Position numbers and translations under genes: made by a program. A stretch of DNA of 64,000 bases from an uncultured Myxococcales bacterium. GTDB lineage: Bacteria; Myxococcota_A; UBA9042; CAIXZC01. Position 1 is the first letter of the stretch. Each line of letters starts with the position of its first letter. Where the stretch lies: the NCBI GenBank assembly GCA_903895725.1, contig CAITUV010000005.1, forward strand, positions 1-64,000, given 5' to 3'. Below the pieces are notes generated by a model that had not been told where the DNA came from, made no database searches, and saw only the letters and a program-made list of their open reading frames with translations. This document shows positions 61,637 through 64,000 of this stretch, one piece after another.

Positions 61637-64000
61637 CTACTTCCACACGCACAGACCGACCCAGCCGTTGTCGGAGGATCCGTTGGCGCAGATGGCTTCG
61701 TTCTGGCCGTCGCAGGCCGCATTCGAGGTGTGCCAGATGCCGACTTCCTGCTTGCCCGCGCCGCAGCCGACGTACAGGGTGTTGGGGCAGTCGTGCTCGT
61801 AGACCAGCACATCCGCCGTGTTCACTCCGTTCTTCACGCACAACACCATCCAGCCTGCCTTGATGGTGCCGTTGGTGTAGCCGTGCCCGGATTCCATCCA
61901 GCACCAGGGCTGTCCGTCTCCGACCTTCCCCACGTGGAATCTGCCCCCCTCCTTGAAGCCGGCCGGGCACCCGAGGAATGGATGGTAGGCCGCACAGTCG
62001 TCCGAGGACACCTCGACCCGGTACTTGGCCGGATCCTTGGTGCACAACGTCATCCACCCTACATCGACGAACTCCTGCAGATAGCCGCGTCCTTCCTCCT
62101 GGCCGTCGATCTTGCCCGGACCGGTGTACCATTTGCCGGCGGACAGATACCCGGTCAGGCAGGTCCCGTCGGCCCGCACCATCACATCCGGCTCGCACTT
62201 GAAGTTCGAGCAGAAGTAGCTCCCGCTGCACGAGGCGCATGTCTTGCCGCAACCGTCGTCTCCGCACTCCTTGCCTGCGCAGGAGGGGACGGTCACGTTG
62301 CCGTCGTTGCAGTCTCCCTGGCCTCCGGCCGTGTAGGGGAAGGCCGGCGCACACAGGCACTTGGACGGCTGGGCATCGTCACCGAACCCGTCCCCGTCGA
62401 GATCCTTGAAGTACGCCTTGCAGCCCGGGATTTCCGGGGGGTCCGTCACGTCGTCGCAGTCGTTGTCCACGCCGTCGCACTTCTCGTTGGCACCAGGCTT
62501 GATCGCAGCGGAAGCATCGTTGCAGTCGAGGTTGTTGGTGACAGAATAGTCGTCCTGGGCCAGGCATAGACACTGCGGTACCGTCTTCTTGTCTCCATAG
62601 CCGTCGCCGTCGGAGTCCTTGTAGAGAACGAGGCATCCCGGCAAGCCGGGCGGGTCGGTCTTGCCGTCGCAGTTGTCGTCCTTCCCATTGCACTGCTCCG
62701 TGCCTCCGGGCAAGACGACCGGGTCGGCATCGTCGCAGTCCGAGTGGTCCAGGGTCGGGAACGCAGGCTCGGGCTTGCAGAGGCACTTCCCGGGCGAGTC
62801 AAGACTGCCGAACCCGTCCCCGTCGCCGTCCGGGTAGTACAGGATGCATCCCGAGGCCCCTTCCGGATCCAGGTTCCCATTGCAGTCGTCGTCGATTCCG
62901 TTGCAGATCTCGAGCGCTCCGGGATGCACGTGGATCTGTTGATCGTTGCAGTCCCCGGTCTCCTGCGAGTACCCCGCGGTCAGCGGGCAGGCGCAAGCCG
63001 TCTGGCTCGATCCGTATCCGTCCAGGTCCGAGTCCACGAACAGGACCTGGCAACCCTGGGCATCGACCTCGTCGACGGTGCCGTCGCAGTCGTTGTCCTT
63101 GCCGTCGCATGTTTCGGCAGCGCCCCCGGCCACCCCCGGATCCTGGTCATCGCAGTCACCGGCGAGGAGGGCCGAGTAAGGCGGTTGCGGTTGGCACAGG
63201 CACTGGAACTTCGATGCCAGGCCCACGCCGTCAGAGTCCTCGTCCGCGTAGAACGTCGTGCAGTCCGCCGGGCTCTCCTCGTCGATGGAGCCGTCGCAGT
63301 CGTCGTCGGCGGCATTGCAAAGCTCGTTGGAGGCAGGGGAGATCGCCGGATCGTCCGGAGCGCAGTCTCCCGCCTGCGCAACATATCCCGTACTTCCGGC
63401 GCACAGGCACTCCGCATCTCCCGCCCCGAACCCATCCTCATCCGTGTCGGCGTAGAGGCTCATGCATCCGGTCGTGCCCGCCTCGTCGACGGTGCCGTCG
63501 CAGTCGTCGTCCGAGGTATTGCACAGCTCTTCGGCTCCCGGGTACGAAGCCGGGTTCCCGTCGTCACAGTCGCCAGCAATCAGGGTCCCCTGCTCCGGGA
63601 CATCGCAATAGCAGCCCAGGACGTCCTTGCCGAACCCGTCCTGGTCCAGGTCCGTGAGGTACTCGGTGCACCCGTTGGCCCCACCTTCGTCCACCGTCCC
63701 GTCGCAGTCGTCGTCGACGTCGTTGCATGTCTCGGCCTGAGCCTGCGGGGCGTCGCACTCGGCCGGCTGGCCGGGCTCCATGCACTGGCGCTTGCCCGGG
63801 CAGGTTCCCAACTCGTTCGCCACGCTGCATGTCGACCATGCTCCTGCAGTTACCGCTGCCTGTGCGCAGGTGCATGCTTCCTCGGGACGGCAAAGTGATT
63901 TCGTCTCGCTTCCCACGCCCGTCTCCAGGCACGAGTAGCCTGACGGGCACGTCTCGTCCCCCTCGCACTGCGTGGCGCAAGTCCCTGCTCCGGCCTCAGG
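61637..64000 (-). CDS. MopE-type metal-binding repeat protein, 5' end beyond the window
   Basis: At least 787 codons; the frame stays open to 64000, so the true start lies outside. About ten repeats contain the MopE-type motif, for example CNDVDDDCDGTVDEG, followed by a DxDGxG segment and a C-C cluster. After a CAGKECGDDGCGKTCASC module, close to one in the 4497 gene, comes a C-terminal domain of about 180 residues with paired Cys and Trp (VGWMTLCTKD, AYHPFLGCPAGF, PWCWMESGHGY, LYVGCGAGKQEVG, WVGLCVWK) that I do not recognise. A large extracellular Cys-rich protein, convergent with the MMPL gene. Confidence 0.85.
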   Translation of the reverse strand, partial: PEAGAGTCATQCEGDETCPSGYSCLETGVGSETKSLCRPEEACTCAQAAVTAGAWSTCSVANELGTCPGKRQCMEPGQPAECDAPQAQAETCNDVDDDCDGTVDEGGANGCTEYLTDLDQDGFGKDVLGCYCDVPEQGTLIAGDCDDGNPASYPGAEELCNTSDDDCDGTVDEAGTTGCMSLYADTDEDGFGAGDAECLCAGSTGYVAQAGDCAPDDPAISPASNELCNAADDDCDGSIDEESPADCTTFYADEDSDGVGLASKFQCLCQPQPPYSALLAGDCDDQDPGVAGGAAETCDGKDNDCDGTVDEVDAQGCQVLFVDSDLDGYGSSQTACACPLTAGYSQETGDCNDQQIHVHPGALEICNGIDDDCNGNLDPEGASGCILYYPDGDGDGFGSLDSPGKCLCKPEPAFPTLDHSDCDDADPVVLPGGTEQCNGKDDNCDGKTDPPGLPGCLVLYKDSDGDGYGDKKTVPQCLCLAQDDYSVTNNLDCNDASAAIKPGANEKCDGVDNDCDDVTDPPEIPGCKAYFKDLDGDGFGDDAQPSKCLCAPAFPYTAGGQGDCNDGNVTVPSCAGKECGDDGCGKTCASCSGSYFCSNFKCEPDVMVRADGTCLTGYLSAGKWYTGPGKIDGQEEGRGYLQEFVDVGWMTLCTKDPAKYRVEVSSDDCAAYHPFLGCPAGFKEGGRFHVGKVGDGQPWCWMESGHGYTNGTIKAGWMVLCVKNGVNTADVLVYEHDCPNTLYVGCGAGKQEVGIWHTSNAACDGQNEAICANGSSDNGWVGLCVWK

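Overview
This is about 64 kb of high-GC bacterial chromosome, densely packed with some 51 protein genes on both strands. No rRNA, tRNA, transposase, phage gene or CRISPR array was seen. The content points to a Myxococcota-like (deltaproteobacterial) Gram-negative. Evidence: a MYXO-CTERM-like sorting tail (4497-6224); cysteine-rich MopE-type and thrombospondin-type-3 surface proteins; an MXAN_5187-like protein; DUF4388 and FHA scaffold proteins; a complete lipid-handling envelope (MlaE-F-D, LolA-like carrier, MMPL pump, outer-membrane barrels); and a LexA operator close to the Myxococcus type. The species cannot be named from the sequence.

Layout. 0-8 kb: a 51-bp tandem repeat array, a membrane-anchored alkaline-phosphatase-fold enzyme, a small barrel-like secreted protein, a Cys-rich lipoprotein, a Cys-rich MYXO-CTERM-type protein and an FHA protein. 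8-13.7 kb: an orphan DNA-methylase-like gene, a three-gene molybdenum hydroxylase operon (FAD, 2Fe-2S and Mo subunits) and a GYF-like TM protein. 14-18 kb: a divergent GH4 glycosidase and a GPH-type sugar transporter with an unusual soluble insertion. 18-22.7 kb: rho, rpmE, DUF1385, prfA and an Rrf2 regulator. 22.7-30 kb: pepD and DUF507, an MXAN_5187-like gene, mlaEFD and trmH. 30-36 kb: a lipase-like lipoprotein, an outer-membrane protein and a small membrane protein. 36-41 kb: sbcDC. 41-48.4 kb: a TSP3 protein, lexA divergent from rseP-tsaB, and rsmD-coaD-aminotransferase. 48.6-55 kb: a DUF4388/J-like/TPR scaffold, two small exported proteins, pssA and a TM protein. 55-61.6 kb: LolA-like carrier, outer-membrane barrel, lipoprotein and MMPL/RND pump. 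61.6 kb to the end: a large MopE-repeat protein running off the window.

How the genes work together. Envelope biology dominates. The 55.1-61.6 kb cluster looks like one trans-envelope machine (inner-membrane RND/MMPL pump, periplasmic LolA-fold carrier, outer-membrane barrel, lipoprotein) and is the best candidate here for a little-described system. It sits beside pssA, and the window also holds Mla phospholipid-transport genes. The lexA promoter carries a perfect 6-4-6 palindrome exactly between its -35 and -10, implying SOS autoregulation.

A second theme is small repeats that enter genes without breaking the frame. Two palindromic families (CCCTGC...GCAGGG and GCCCC...GGGGC) form an in-frame insert in the DUF1385 gene; the first also codes the signal-peptide N-region of the lipase lipoprotein. 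A 51-bp repeat supplies the sbcC stop codon. A 9-bp repeat occurs in opposite orientation 44 kb apart. Tandem 21-51 bp duplications sit in two methyltransferases, sbcD, a lipoprotein and the DUF4388 protein. All functional calls come from reading motifs by eye; no database search was run.
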